47,351 nt of DNA from Bacillaceae bacterium SAS-127 (lineage in GTDB: Bacteria; Bacillota; Bacilli; Bacillales; Domibacillaceae): contig NKXN01000001.1 of assembly GCA_002261155.1 (NCBI GenBank), positions 1-47,351 on the forward strand. The letters run 5' to 3'. Both the position numbers and the translations under genes were made by a program. The notes below the pieces were generated by a model. The model was not told the DNA's origin and did no database searches. It saw nothing but the letters and a program-made list of their open reading frames with translations. Positions within the stretch are counted from its first letter, which is position 1; every line of letters begins with the position of its first letter. Positions 1 through 8,484 of this stretch are shown here, piece after piece.

Positions 1-7
1 TTTTTTG

Positions 8-39
8 GTCGCACTCTATATGAGTGCGTGGATTGAAAT
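8..39 (+). CRISPR. Terminal repeat of a type I-C-like CRISPR array
   Basis: A 32-base unit starts GTCGCACTC and ends GTGGATTGAAAT. It has a perfect 7-bp stem (CGCACTC / GAGTGCG) around a TATAT loop, the form of type I-C repeats in Bacillus. In these arrays the ATTGAAAY end faces the spacer, so a leader and further repeats should lie left of the window. No second repeat occurs to the right, so this is either the leader-distal last repeat or a solitary relic. No cas gene is visible here. Confidence 0.8.
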
Positions 40-188
40 TGATGGATGATGCCCATCGTCAGCAGCCCAATAGGACAGCATTAGTGTAATAAGAATTGTT
101 GTGGTAATATATGGATAAAGAAAACATTTCATCATGTGAATTAAAAAATCATGAGCATATTCTTATTATTCTTTAAAGGGGTGCGATG

Positions 189-692
189 ATGAAAGCGTAT
201 AAGACTCGTATTGGTTGCATGGCAGTGTCCCTTCTTCTTGTGGCAGGTTGTGGTGATACGCAACAAAAAGAGATTGGTGTATCGGGAACGGGTAAAGTAG
301 ATGATTCATTTGATGAACCTCTTGTCATTGAGACAACTGGAGACATTATCATTGATATTAACGATGGAAATAATAGTTTTGATCCGTTCAAAATGCTAAA
401 CGAGTCGGATGTTTTCGAAGCGGTGCAAGGCATTCTTGACAATGCCAATTGGGAAACAGCAGAAGTAAGTATGAGCCGATCAGCAGATTATCGTGTCGAG
501 ATTGTAGATAAGAGGGATAAGGAAAAGAAGGTAACAACTTCTTACTATCTTTGGGCAAATCTAGAGCATGAAAATATTGAACTGGTAGATTATGATAATA
601 AACGGTACGTTCTGATGAATAAGCCAGATTCAGAAAAGTTGTACAAATTTTTTACAGATAGAAATTTGTCAGATCATGTTGTCATTGAATAA
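189..692 (+). CDS. Uncharacterised lipoprotein
   Basis: This is a small exported protein of unrecognised family. The N-terminus is a lipoprotein signal peptide: KAYKTR, a hydrophobic stretch, then the lipobox LVAGC. The mature part is acidic (many D/E), has no membrane segment, and contains a DIIIDINDG stretch. Two ATG codons are in tandem at 186 and 189; AAAGGGG ends at 181, so spacing favours the second. It lies just past the CRISPR repeat and before another orphan gene. I infer attachment to the outer face of the membrane. No function is assigned. Confidence 0.7.
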   Translation: MKAYKTRIGCMAVSLLLVAGCGDTQQKEIGVSGTGKVDDSFDEPLVIETTGDIIIDINDGNNSFDPFKMLNESDVFEAVQGILDNANWETAEVSMSRSADYRVEIVDKRDKEKKVTTSYYLWANLEHENIELVDYDNKRYVLMNKPDSEKLYKFFTDRNLSDHVVIE

Positions 693-744
693 CCTCCATC
701 CTAGCGCTCGTTTTAAACAGATTAGTAAAGGATAAGAGAATTGA

Positions 745-1269
745 ATGATTACTTCTACGACTTTTCTGAAGTTATTAAAGAATGAAGGGAAGATGTTCTT
801 GAAAGAGAAGTTCTCGTTAATATTTTTCATATCAATCACTTTTTTCATAGCAATAGTTTCAAGTGTGTCTGCCACCTCACCATTTGTTATAGGTGAGGGG
901 AAGGCAGGGGGTTATCAATATACTATAATAAAAGAGCAGGATACATTCACTTGGAAAATTGGTCATCAAGAAAAAATATCTACCATTATAGAGAATCCGG
1001 ATATTGAGGAAACGTTGGAGCATTTCAGAATGGCTGTTAATGATATCGATATGCAAATATTTAAAATGATCATCTCTGTAATATATATTTTGATTGTTGT
1101 TATAACTACACTGATTCTTTACAAGAAGAACAAACAAATGCTTAAAAGTGGTGGCGCCATTATTGCCATATCCGTAGGTGTTGGGTTATATATGATGCTC
1201 GTTACTTCTATCGATCTAAATGCTACATTTCAAGATGCGAAATTTTATTATTTGTTACTGATGAATTAA
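745..1269 (+). CDS. Hypothetical membrane protein
   Basis: This protein of about 174 residues is not recognised. It has a charged N-terminus, a hydrophobic segment at about residues 25-45, a polar presumably extracellular region to about 115, and two further hydrophobic segments at about 118-135 and 145-165 separated by a KKNKQ loop. It contains no cysteine pair or enzyme motif. The start is preceded by AAAGGATAAG at a spacing of about 8. It lies about 50 bases after the lipoprotein gene on the same strand, so the two may be co-transcribed. A hairpin terminator follows. Function is unknown. Confidence 0.6.
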   Translation: MITSTTFLKLLKNEGKMFLKEKFSLIFFISITFFIAIVSSVSATSPFVIGEGKAGGYQYTIIKEQDTFTWKIGHQEKISTIIENPDIEETLEHFRMAVNDIDMQIFKMIISVIYILIVVITTLILYKKNKQMLKSGGAIIAISVGVGLYMMLVTSIDLNATFQDAKFYYLLLMN

Positions 1270-1289
1270 GAGATGAATTAAGAATTGAG

Positions 1290-1333
1290 GCTGTCCAAAA
1301 AGTATAAACTTTTGGGCAGCTTCTTTCTTTTTT
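1290..1333 (+). terminator. Rho-independent terminator
   Basis: An imperfect hairpin, GCTGTCCAAAA..GT / ACTTTTGGGCAGC, is followed by a T-rich run (TTCTTTCTTTTTT). It closes the membrane-protein transcription unit. The arm sequence also resembles ends of some Bacillus insertion sequences, but no transposase is nearby. Confidence 0.65.
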
Positions 1334-1398
1334 GATATAATTGATTTCTTGTAAAATTCAGTATTTTAAACATTCATGACGAAGGAAGTGTTTTACAT

Positions 1399-1656
1399 TT
1401 GATGAGTGATCGCAAATATAAGATTAGCAAGGTCTCTATGGAAAATATTGACCAAGTCGTTAGCTTACGTTTAGCCTTATTAAAAGAACTGGATGAAATC
1501 AAATCGGATCAAGAGGAGCTGCTGATTGTCACTGCTACGAGAGAATATTTAGAGAAAGCACTTGCCCATAATGAATTTATCTCTTATATGGCTGAATCTG
1601 ATGGAGAAGCAGTGAGTATTAGTGGGATGGTGTTATTTAAAAGACCTCCATGTTGA
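1399..1656 (+). pseudogene. Truncated GNAT acetyltransferase (N-terminal half)
   Basis: The 85 residues match the first half of GNAT N-acetyltransferases: an N-terminal strand, the helix NIDQVVSLRLALLKEL, and a strand ending VSISGMVLFKRPP. The ORF then stops before the acetyl-CoA-binding loop (RGxGxA) that a working enzyme needs. No other frame downstream restores GNAT sequence, so this looks like a deletion rather than a one-base frameshift. Translation would begin at TTG 1399 or ATG 1402 behind GAAGGAAGTG. It is most likely a decaying gene. A short functional protein cannot be excluded. Confidence 0.6.
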
Positions 1657-1727
1657 ACTGCCCTGTAAATGTCAGACACCAAACTAATATTTATGGGGTG
1701 TTTTTTGTGCTATTATTCATAGGTATA

Positions 1728-1756
1728 TTGACATATTTTCGCTAGTTGTGTATAAT
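1728..1756 (+). promoter_or_regulatory. SigA promoter of the riboswitch-GGDEF unit
   Basis: A perfect TTGACA -35 (1728-1733) and a perfect TATAAT -10 (1751-1756) are separated by 17 bases. Transcription should start near 1763, about 50 bases ahead of the c-di-GMP aptamer. Confidence 0.85.
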
Positions 1757-1807
1757 TTTAAATGAAATAGCATAAATTGTTATATTTAAAATGTTAAAAC
1801 ATTGAAT

Positions 1808-1936
1808 GATAAAGGCAAATTCATCGAAAGGTGGAGGCGCAAAACTATAGGGACTAAAGTCGTGAGATCATGTCAGCCAGTTGCCGATTTAACTTGATAA
1901 ACAGTAGGCTAATCGGTATGAAATAGCCTATTTTTT
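1808..1936 (+). ncRNA. c-di-GMP-I (GEMM) riboswitch with terminator platform
   Basis: The aptamer runs to about 1890. A P1 pairing GGCAA (1814-1818) / TTGCC (1881-1885) encloses the characteristic CGAAAGGTGG, GGCGCAAA and GGGACTAAAG elements of the GEMM-I fold. Downstream is a terminator with arms TAGGCTA / TAGCCTA (1905-1911, 1924-1930) and six Ts. CCGATT at 1884-1889, overlapping the 3' side of P1, can also pair with AATCGG at 1911-1916, so alternative structures compete. Whether c-di-GMP turns the gene on or off cannot be decided by eye. The riboswitch precedes a diguanylate cyclase, which implies feedback on c-di-GMP synthesis. Confidence 0.88.
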
Positions 1937-2007
1937 ATGGGATGAAAGTTAAAACGGTGCCTTTATAAAAGTAGATGAGGTCGCTCATAATAAAAGGGGA
2001 ATTACTA

Positions 2008-2970
2008 ATGGGGTTTATTCACTTTTTACTAGGTTTCATTTTAGGAGTTATAATTTTCAGAATATACTTAATATCAAAAATAGAGAGCTGGAAAGAGAAA
2101 AATAAAAATCGGATATTTCAATTAGTGGAAAATTCAAAGGATATTATTTATTGTTACGAAATAAAGCCAGAGTTCAAACATAGGTATACAAGTCCTTCAG
2201 TTGACTATTTTTTAGGAGAAGGAACGTTAGAGGCGCTCGATAATAATCCACAAACCCCCTTTGAAATGATTCATCCAGATGATTACGAAATTATGCTTAA
2301 CAAAGTAAGCAGTAACATGGATTACAGTAAACCAATCATTCAACGACTTAAAGATCAGCAAGGGAATTATAAATGGTTTGAAGAGTATACGACGCCTATT
2401 TATCAAAATGGCGAATTAATAGCAGTTCAAGGAATTATGAGGAATATCGACGACAAAATAAAATTACAACAAAGTCTGGAATATAGAATTACTCATGATG
2501 CTTTGACTAATATTTATAATCGAGAATTTTTTGAACAGAGTATGGAGAAGTATAACAGGCATATAGATGTATCTGTCGGTATTCTCTTATGTGATTTGGA
2601 CGATTTGAAATATTTGAATGATCATTATGGTCATAAAAAAGGTGATACTTTACTTCAGGAATTTGCCAAACTATTAAATCAACATTTTTCAGGGAATGCG
2701 ATTGTTTCAAGGATTGGTGGAGATGAATTTGTTATTATTATCATCAATACAGGCAGAACACACGTAGAATCCTTGTGTGAAAACCTGTCTGAAAAAATTA
2801 GTGAGTATAATAGAAGCAGTGAAGACTTAAAGATCAATATGTCGATGGGATATGCTTTTAGTAAGCATTCCATAGGAAAAATGGAAAGTCTATTTGCTGA
2901 AGCTGATAAAAAGATGTATCAAAATAAAAGAGAGAAGAAGGGCCAACATTTATTAAAACTAAGTCAATGA
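2008..2970 (+). CDS. Membrane-anchored PAS-GGDEF diguanylate cyclase
   Basis: This protein makes c-di-GMP from two GTP. It has an N-terminal transmembrane helix (residues 1-23), a PAS_3-type sensor domain at about 30-155 (YTSPSVDYFLG, FEMIHPDDY, YKWFEEYTTPIY), and a GGDEF domain at about 160-315 with an intact active site RIGGDEFVII. The allosteric I-site position five residues upstream reads SGNA rather than RxxD, so the enzyme probably lacks product inhibition. ATG 2008 is chosen because AAAGGGGA sits 7 bases upstream. An in-frame ATG at 1975 has no such site. Expression is under the c-di-GMP riboswitch just upstream. There is no EAL domain. Confidence 0.9.
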   Translation: MGFIHFLLGFILGVIIFRIYLISKIESWKEKNKNRIFQLVENSKDIIYCYEIKPEFKHRYTSPSVDYFLGEGTLEALDNNPQTPFEMIHPDDYEIMLNKVSSNMDYSKPIIQRLKDQQGNYKWFEEYTTPIYQNGELIAVQGIMRNIDDKIKLQQSLEYRITHDALTNIYNREFFEQSMEKYNRHIDVSVGILLCDLDDLKYLNDHYGHKKGDTLLQEFAKLLNQHFSGNAIVSRIGGDEFVIIIINTGRTHVESLCENLSEKISEYNRSSEDLKINMSMGYAFSKHSIGKMESLFAEADKKMYQNKREKKGQHLLKLSQ

Positions 2971-3019
2971 CAACAGAAAGTTTTAGTCATCTCAGTGTTA
3001 TCATATTAAAATATGTTAA

Positions 3020-3059
3020 AAAATTCGACATGGACTGTTTGTCCATGTCGAATTTTTGT
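3020..3059 (+). terminator. Rho-independent terminator
   Basis: A perfect hairpin, AATTCGACATGGAC / GTCCATGTCGAATT, with a TGTTT loop is followed by TTTTTGTTT. It ends the diguanylate cyclase transcript. Confidence 0.88.
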
Positions 3060-3114
3060 TTGGTATTAATGGTTAGAGGTAGTAGGGATAGCCGAGGCGC
3101 TGAATGTTAAATAC

Positions 3115-3561
3115 TTACTCTGTAGCAATAAAGTAATCTTTTTTTCTATAAACCATGGCATCCATACTAGCGATAAGCTCCGTACCACTATAGACATGAA
3201 TGTTATACCAGGCGAGTTTGTGGTTTTTCTTTTCTTCGCTAGCTATCGATTTTAGCATTTGATCAGGCTTTCCAGCGGACATAAAATGAATATTTGTAGT
3301 GACACCAACAGCCGTTTTTCCATATGAATTACTGGCGGCTTCAAAGGCGTAGTCTGCCAAAGCATAAATGACTGCTCCGTGAACTGTTCCATGGGAATTG
3401 AGCATATGTTGTGTGGGAGTTAGGGTGGCTGTTGCTGTTCCCGGACCAAGAACCGTCAGCTTCATTCCTAGAAATTTGGCATAAGGTGTTTCTTCTAAAG
3501 ATTTTTTGATCGTATTATAATACGTTTTATGAACTTCTATATCTTCCAAGTTAGTAATCAT
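3115..3561 (-). CDS. paaI: PaaI-family hotdog thioesterase
   Basis: This is a 148-residue single hotdog domain. The family hydrolyses stalled phenylacetyl-CoA and hydroxyphenylacetyl-CoA, freeing CoA. The family core NSHGTVHGAVIYALADYAF is present, with the helix-start HGxxxHG and the catalytic Asp of LAD at about residue 70. The gene is the last of a leftward unit with the symporter and its DUF485 partner, 16 bases after the symporter stop. It lies next to the paa cluster, which supports the PaaI role over a generic acyl-CoA thioesterase. A good ribosome site (AAAGGAGG) precedes the start. Confidence 0.85.
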   Translation of the reverse strand: MITNLEDIEVHKTYYNTIKKSLEETPYAKFLGMKLTVLGPGTATATLTPTQHMLNSHGTVHGAVIYALADYAFEAASNSYGKTAVGVTTNIHFMSAGKPDQMLKSIASEEKKNHKLAWYNIHVYSGTELIASMDAMVYRKKDYFIATE

Positions 3562-3577
3562 ATTATCCTCCTTTTAT

Positions 3578-5128
3578 TTAATGATCTTTTGCTGAACTAA
3601 TGCCGAATCCTGTATTTGATTTAAATAAAACTTCAGCAAAACTCTTTTCATCGGCTTTTTCTTTAGATAATACAGTCCCTAAGTAAGCACCTAAAAAGCC
3701 AAAAGGTACTGTAAATATGGTAGGATTTATCATCTTAAATAGGGCTTCACCTGTAAAAATGCCCATACCAGGTTCAGAATGCCAAACATTAGGGCTTAAT
3801 AGAACCAATACTACGGAACTGATTAAGCCAAACAGCATACCAGTTATTGCTCCGGTAGCAGTAAAACGCTTCCAATAAATTGTACATAGAATCACCGGCA
3901 AGTTTGCGCTAGCAGCGATGCCAAGTGCAAGTACTGAAAGAAACGCAACATTTAATGATTGGGAAAAAATCGCAAGAAGAATAGATACAATGGATACGCC
4001 GATAGAAGCTAAACGAGCAACCTTTACCTGTTGTTTTTCAGTAGCATGGCCGTTTTTTATAATTTCCCCATAAATGTCATGGGCAAAGGCGGAGGCTGAT
4101 GTTAAAACGAGCCCGGATACGACAGCTAATATTGTGGCAAAAGCAATAGCTGAAACAAAAGCAAACAAAAATTCTCCTCCGATCGTTAAGGCGAGAAGAG
4201 GGGCAGCCATATTTCCGGCTGAGTTTGCTTCAACGATTCGCTCAAAGCCAACAAAAGACGCGGCGCCGAATCCTAAAAAGATCGTCATGATGAAAAAGGC
4301 CCCAATAAACCAAGTGGAGTAAACGACAGATTTTCTTGCTGTAGCAGCATCTTTTACTGTAAAAAAACGAACGAGTAAGTGAGGCAATCCTGCAGCTCCC
4401 AAAACTAAAGACATGTTAAATGAAATCATGTCTAAACCGTCTGTATACTTGTTGCCCGGGTGTAAAAAATTATTACCAAGAGGTGTTGCGGATTGAACAG
4501 TGTGAAACATGTGAGAAATATTGAAGTTGAACTTTGAGAAGACAAGAAAAGTAAGGACAGCAGATCCACCAAGCAGCAAAATCGCTTTAGTGATTTGTAC
4601 CCAGCTTGTAGCTGTCATCCCACCAAAAATCACGTAAATCGTCATTAGCATACCTACAATAAGAACGGAAAGTCCGAAATCAATCCCTAAGAGGAGTTTA
4701 ATTAATCCACCTGCCCCCACAAGTTGTGCTATCATGTAAAAAATAGAAATAACAAGGGTGTTAGCTGCAGCGACTCCACGAACCTTCTTTGATTTGAATC
4801 GGGCGGTGATCATATCTGCTAATGTGTATTTGCCTAAATTTCGAAGAGGTTCGGAAACAAGGTAAAGCAGGACTAAAAAAGCAACCAAATTTCCAATACT
4901 CATATAGAAACCGTCAAACCCTATTAAAGCGATCGCACCTGTTATACCTAAAAATGAGGCAGCTGACATAAAATCACCGGCAACTGCTAAACCATTTTGC
5001 CAGCTAGTCAACCCACCACCTGCCGTATAAAAATCGCTAGCGCTTTTAGTTCTTTTAGATGACCAATACGTAATTATTAGAGTCATTATAATAATACCCA
5101 AAAAGAGGGTTAGTGAAAGTACACTCAT
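3578..5128 (-). CDS. ActP/YwcA-like sodium:solute symporter, probable phenylacetate permease
   Basis: This 516-residue protein has about 13 hydrophobic segments and belongs to the sodium:solute symporter family, closest in layout to ActP (acetate) and Bacillus YwcA. Hallmarks include SDFYTAGGGLTSWQNGLAVAGDFMSAAS near the N-terminus and the SGLVLTSASAFAHDIY segment. It imports a monocarboxylate with Na+. The location beside paaI and paaK, divergent from paaK, suggests phenylacetate, as for PaaL-type permeases. Acetate or pyruvate uptake remains possible. Its ATG overlaps the stop of the DUF485 gene by four bases (ATGA), so the two are translationally coupled. Confidence 0.85.
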   Translation of the reverse strand: MSVLSLTLFLGIIIMTLIITYWSSKRTKSASDFYTAGGGLTSWQNGLAVAGDFMSAASFLGITGAIALIGFDGFYMSIGNLVAFLVLLYLVSEPLRNLGKYTLADMITARFKSKKVRGVAAANTLVISIFYMIAQLVGAGGLIKLLLGIDFGLSVLIVGMLMTIYVIFGGMTATSWVQITKAILLLGGSAVLTFLVFSKFNFNISHMFHTVQSATPLGNNFLHPGNKYTDGLDMISFNMSLVLGAAGLPHLLVRFFTVKDAATARKSVVYSTWFIGAFFIMTIFLGFGAASFVGFERIVEANSAGNMAAPLLALTIGGEFLFAFVSAIAFATILAVVSGLVLTSASAFAHDIYGEIIKNGHATEKQQVKVARLASIGVSIVSILLAIFSQSLNVAFLSVLALGIAASANLPVILCTIYWKRFTATGAITGMLFGLISSVVLVLLSPNVWHSEPGMGIFTGEALFKMINPTIFTVPFGFLGAYLGTVLSKEKADEKSFAEVLFKSNTGFGISSAKDH

Positions 5129-5472
5129 TTATTTAGCTCCTTTTCATATTTTTGTAAAAGTTTCCGTGATAAAAAGTCATACTTTTCTGACTTTTTGATA
5201 TATACAATGCCACCTGTCCATACAACTACAAACTGCATTAAAGCATAAACCCAAGCCCAAGTGATACCAAAAAATGCTTCTCCCTTTAGCACATCTGTAT
5301 AGGCGGCTAAAATCGGCAATACAAAGTAAAAGGTTAAAAAAAAGATAGTGACTGGCAAAATAAACGCTTTTTTCTGTTTGACAATTGCTTGGAATTCTTG
5401 TGTCTGAATTAATTGTTGATAAGGTATTTCAGTTGGCTTTACATCAGAGTTATAGAGTGATTGTTGTTCCAT
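5125..5472 (-). CDS. DUF485 membrane protein (YjcH/YwcB-like)
   Basis: This is a small protein of about 115 residues with two membrane segments (FILPVTIFFLTFYFVLPILA and WAWVYALMQFVVVWTGGIVY), typical of DUF485. These proteins are encoded directly before ActP-type symporters, as yjcH-actP in E. coli and ywcB-ywcA in B. subtilis, and are thought to assist the permease. The start codon is ATG at 5472 rather than the TTG three bases earlier, because GGAGG then has normal spacing. It is first in the leftward transport unit. A dyad and a cre-like site lie upstream. Confidence 0.85.
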   Translation of the reverse strand: MEQQSLYNSDVKPTEIPYQQLIQTQEFQAIVKQKKAFILPVTIFFLTFYFVLPILAAYTDVLKGEAFFGITWAWVYALMQFVVVWTGGIVYIKKSEKYDFLSRKLLQKYEKELNK

Positions 5473-5489
5473 CAAGATCCTCCTTTGTT

Positions 5490-5506
5490 AACGTTATTTA
5501 AACGGA
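5490..5506. promoter_or_regulatory. Candidate operator AACGTT-N5-AACG
   Basis: AACGTT-ATTTA-AACGGA lies between the likely promoter and the start codon of the leftward transport unit. It matches the spacing and arms of the perfect AACGTT-AATAC-AACGTT element upstream of paaA, so both may bind one regulator such as PaaX. This is inference from two sites only. Confidence 0.35.
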
Positions 5507-5560
5507 GTGTTAAATATTGATATACTCCATTTTCAATAAATTAACATAACATCCACTCTG

Positions 5561-5574
5561 TGTAAACGCTTTAT
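5561..5574 (+). promoter_or_regulatory. Putative cre site (CcpA)
   Basis: TGTAAACGCTTTAT matches 13 of 14 positions of the Bacillus cre consensus TGWAARCGYTWNCW. It lies in the shared intergenic region of the leftward transport unit and paaK. It overlaps a TTTACA -35-like element for the leftward genes. It suggests carbon catabolite repression of phenylacetate uptake. Confidence 0.6.
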
Positions 5575-5699
5575 TTTTTAACTGGAAAATATTTTTTAAG
5601 CCAGCAAATGAATGAATTTGATTTATTTGCTGAATTATTAAATTTTTCAGAATTCGTTGTTGACATTGTAAAAATATAGTATTAATCTATAGTTACATT

Positions 5700-5718
5700 A
5701 CGATATATAATTTATCGT
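5700..5718 (+). promoter_or_regulatory. paaK -10 region inside an inverted repeat
   Basis: A perfect TATAAT at 5706-5711 is embedded in the dyad ACGATA-N7-TATCGT, about 60 bases before paaK. A weak -35 (TTAATC) lies 18 bases upstream of the -10. A TTGACA at 5660 is an alternative -35 but has no good partner. A repressor bound to this dyad would cover the -10, but no protein is proven to bind it. Confidence 0.45.
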
Positions 5719-5772
5719 TTTATTTTTGTTATATAAGGTAAGGGGTCAAATCGGTGAGGGGGGAATTAATTT

Positions 5773-7101
5773 ATGTACAATCCTGAGGTTGAAGCGGCAT
5801 CACGGTCAGAAATTGAAAATTTGCAGCTTTCTCGTCTAAAACAAACGGTAAAAAGAGTGTATGATACGGTGCCCTTTTATAAAGAGAAGTTTGATGAAGT
5901 AGAAGTGAAGCCAGAACATATCTCATCGCTTAAGGATATTGCTAATCTACCTTTTACAAAAAAGCAAGATTTAAGAGATCAGTATCCATTTGGTTTATTT
6001 GCCGTTCCGATGAATCAAGTAGCTCGAATCCATGGATCATCAGGAACAAGCGGAAAACCTACAATTGTTGGATATACAAAAAATGATTTAAAAAACTGGG
6101 CAACTATAGTTGCTCGCTCAATTGTCGCTGCTGGAGGCCAAAAAACAGACCTTTTTCATAACGCTTTTGGATATGGTTTGTTCACTGGCGGGCTTGGACT
6201 TCACCTTGGAGCAGAAGAATTAGGATTGGTTATTGTTCCGATATCAGGAGGGAATACAGATCGGCAAATTACCATTCTCAATGACTTTAAGCCACAAGGG
6301 ATATGCGGAACACCCTCATATATTCTGAATATCGTTGAAAAGATGGAGGAAATAGGAGTTGATCCGGCTAACAGTGGACTAAAATACGGAATCTTCGGAG
6401 CTGAGCCTTGGTCTCAAGAAATGCGGAACACTCTTGAACGGAAATTACAAATAAAAGCCGTAGATATATATGGGTTAAGTGAAATTATGGGACCAGGTGT
6501 ATCCATCGAATGTCACCAAGCACAAGATGGCCTTCATATTGCAGAAGATCATTTTATAGTGGAAGTGATTGATCCGGAAACGCTCCAACCAGTGGAAGAC
6601 GGAGAAGAAGGAGAACTTGTTTTTACTAGCCTTACAAAGGAAGCGCTTCCAATCATCCGCTATCGCACTGGTGATATTGCTTCTATTAATCGTGAAACAT
6701 GCAAATGTGGAAGAACAACTACAAGGATGTCAAGGGTTAAAGGTCGTACCGATGACATGATTATCGTCCGTGGTGTCAATGTTTTTCCTTCTGAAGTTGA
6801 AAGAATACTGTTGCAGATTGAAGGGCTTGTTCCTCATTATCAAATACATTTAAACAGAAAAGGATCAATGGATGGTGTTGAACTTCATGTGGAAGTCGAA
6901 CAAAAACTGTATGACGGAATTGGCAACGATTTAAATCATGACACTTTGCAGACGTTAAAGAAAACGATACAGCATCATATGAAATGTACTTGTTTAGTGA
7001 CGATGAATATAGTTTTCAACGCACCAAAAACAATTCCTCGTTCAGAAGGGAAAGCTATTCGAATCATTGATAACCGAAACAGCAAGACCATTATAGCTTA
7101 G
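5773..7101 (+). CDS. paaK: Phenylacetate-CoA ligase
   Basis: This enzyme converts phenylacetate, ATP and CoA into phenylacetyl-CoA, the entry step of the pathway. At 442 residues it has the usual PaaK length. The P-loop of the adenylate-forming family reads SSGTSGKP at about residues 89-96. [11 protein letters not shown] and YRTGDI are the further nucleotide-binding motifs, and [18 protein letters not shown] is the C-terminal hinge. The start has a strong upstream GAGGGGGGAAT. It heads the rightward paa operon and is divergent from the permease unit. A four-cysteine segment (CHQ...CKCG) typical of some family members is also present. Confidence 0.95.
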   Translation: MYNPEVEAASRSEIENLQLSRLKQTVKRVYDTVPFYKEKFDEVEVKPEHISSLKDIANLPFTKKQDLRDQYPFGLFAVPMNQVARIHGSSGTSGKPTIVGYTKNDLKNWATIVARSIVAAGGQKTDLFHNAFGYGLFTGGLGLHLGAEELGLVIVPISGGNTDRQITILNDFKPQGICGTPSYILNIVEKMEEIGVDPANSGLKYGIFGAEPWSQEMRNTLERKLQIKAVDIYGLSEIMGPGVSIECHQAQDGLHIAEDHFIVEVIDPETLQPVEDGEEGELVFTSLTKEALPIIRYRTGDIASINRETCKCGRTTTRMSRVKGRTDDMIIVRGVNVFPSEVERILLQIEGLVPHYQIHLNRKGSMDGVELHVEVEQKLYDGIGNDLNHDTLQTLKKTIQHHMKCTCLVTMNIVFNAPKTIPRSEGKAIRIIDNRNSKTIIA

Positions 7102-7121
7102 AAAACGGCAGGAGTGAAAAG

Positions 7122-8159
7122 ATGGTGAAGCAACAAGATAAAAAGATATTTGACGTAACGATTATTGGTGGAGGTCCTGTAGGGTTATTTACTGCTTTTT
7201 ATGGCGGTATGAGGCAGATGACAGTGAAAATTATTGAAAGCTTGCCACAGTTGGGCGGACAACTCTCTGCCCTTTATCCTGAGAAATACATTTATGATGT
7301 GGCGGGCTTTCCAAAGGTAAGAGCTCAGAAATTGATCGACAATTTAAAAGACCAAATGAGGGCTTTTCCGATTGATGTTTGTTTAGAACAATCTGTTCAA
7401 ACAATTGAAAGACACCCCGATGGAATTTTTAAGCTTTCGACTGATACAGAAGATCATTTTTCACGTACGATCATTATTACTTCAGGAAATGGGGCGTTTC
7501 AGCCAAGGAAGTTACAATTGGAGTCAGAATCCAATTTTCAAGGGAAAAATCTTCATTACTTTGTTCATGATCTTCATTCCTTCAAAGGCAAGAATATTGT
7601 TGTATTTGGAGGTGGGGATTCTGCTGTAGATTGGTCTTTAATGTTGAAATCAATTGCTAAAAAAGTAACTATTGTTCACAGAAGAGATAAATTTCGAGCG
7701 CATGAACACAGTGTAGAAAAAATGATGAGTTCAGGAATCGAAATTTTAACTCCTTTTGTACCGTCAGAGCTACTAGGTTCTGATCAAATAGAGCAAGTGA
7801 TGTTAGAGCATACAAAAAGCAAAGAAAAGCTAATTGTACCAACTGATTCCGTTATCGTTAATTATGGATTTGTTTCATCACTTGGTCCGATTAAAAATTG
7901 GGGGCTGGATATAGAGAAAAATTCGATAGTGGTCAATTCAAGAATGGAAACGAATATTCCAGGAATATACGCAGCAGGAGATATTTGCACATATGATGGA
8001 AAAGTAAAATTAATAGCCAGCGGTTTTGGAGAAGCGCCAATAGCTATTAGCAACGCAAAGGTATATATTGACCCTTCATCAAAAGTGCAGCCACTCCACA
8101 GTACGACTGTTATGGCTGATAGAGAAGAGAAAGAATCGACTCTACATGTTAGTTATTAA
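7122..8159 (+). CDS. Ferredoxin-NADP+ reductase (TrxR-like, YumC type)
   Basis: This FAD- and NADPH-binding reductase has 345 residues. The FAD motif GGGPVG is at about residues 16-21, the NADPH motif GGGDSA at about 163-168, and the C-terminal FAD signature GIYAAGDIC near 290. The redox CxxC of thioredoxin reductases is absent, as expected for the Bacillus YumC-type ferredoxin reductases. It lies 20 bases after paaK and 18 bases before a ferredoxin gene, with paaABCD next. The likely role is to pass electrons from NADPH through that ferredoxin to the PaaABC epoxidase, replacing the absent PaaE. That role is inferred from context. Confidence 0.88.
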   Translation: MVKQQDKKIFDVTIIGGGPVGLFTAFYGGMRQMTVKIIESLPQLGGQLSALYPEKYIYDVAGFPKVRAQKLIDNLKDQMRAFPIDVCLEQSVQTIERHPDGIFKLSTDTEDHFSRTIIITSGNGAFQPRKLQLESESNFQGKNLHYFVHDLHSFKGKNIVVFGGGDSAVDWSLMLKSIAKKVTIVHRRDKFRAHEHSVEKMMSSGIEILTPFVPSELLGSDQIEQVMLEHTKSKEKLIVPTDSVIVNYGFVSSLGPIKNWGLDIEKNSIVVNSRMETNIPGIYAAGDICTYDGKVKLIASGFGEAPIAISNAKVYIDPSSKVQPLHSTTVMADREEKESTLHVSY

Positions 8160-8417
<258 letters not shown>

Positions 8418-8484
8418 ACTCTTGTAGCTGCTTTTCATTATAGGAATGTTTTTTTATAACCTTTTATATAACAATAAATAAAAA

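Noticed and set aside
40-185. A further CRISPR repeat or a leader to the right of 8-39
   Set aside because: No second copy of the repeat or of its ATTGAAAT end occurs in this stretch, and repeat orientation puts the leader on the left.
1290-1333. Insertion-sequence end (GCTGTCC-type inverted repeat)
   Set aside because: There is no transposase, partner end or target duplication; the hairpin plus T run explains it as a terminator.
1660-1710. Terminator for the truncated GNAT gene (ACACC / GGTGT then T6)
   Set aside because: The stem is only about five base pairs with a long loop, too weak to list.
4074-4322. Plus-strand ORF inside the symporter gene
   Set aside because: It is the antisense shadow of a strongly coding gene with no ribosome site or protein similarity.
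7122-8159. Thioredoxin reductase
   Set aside because: The fold is shared, but the redox-active CxxC is absent and a ferredoxin gene follows.
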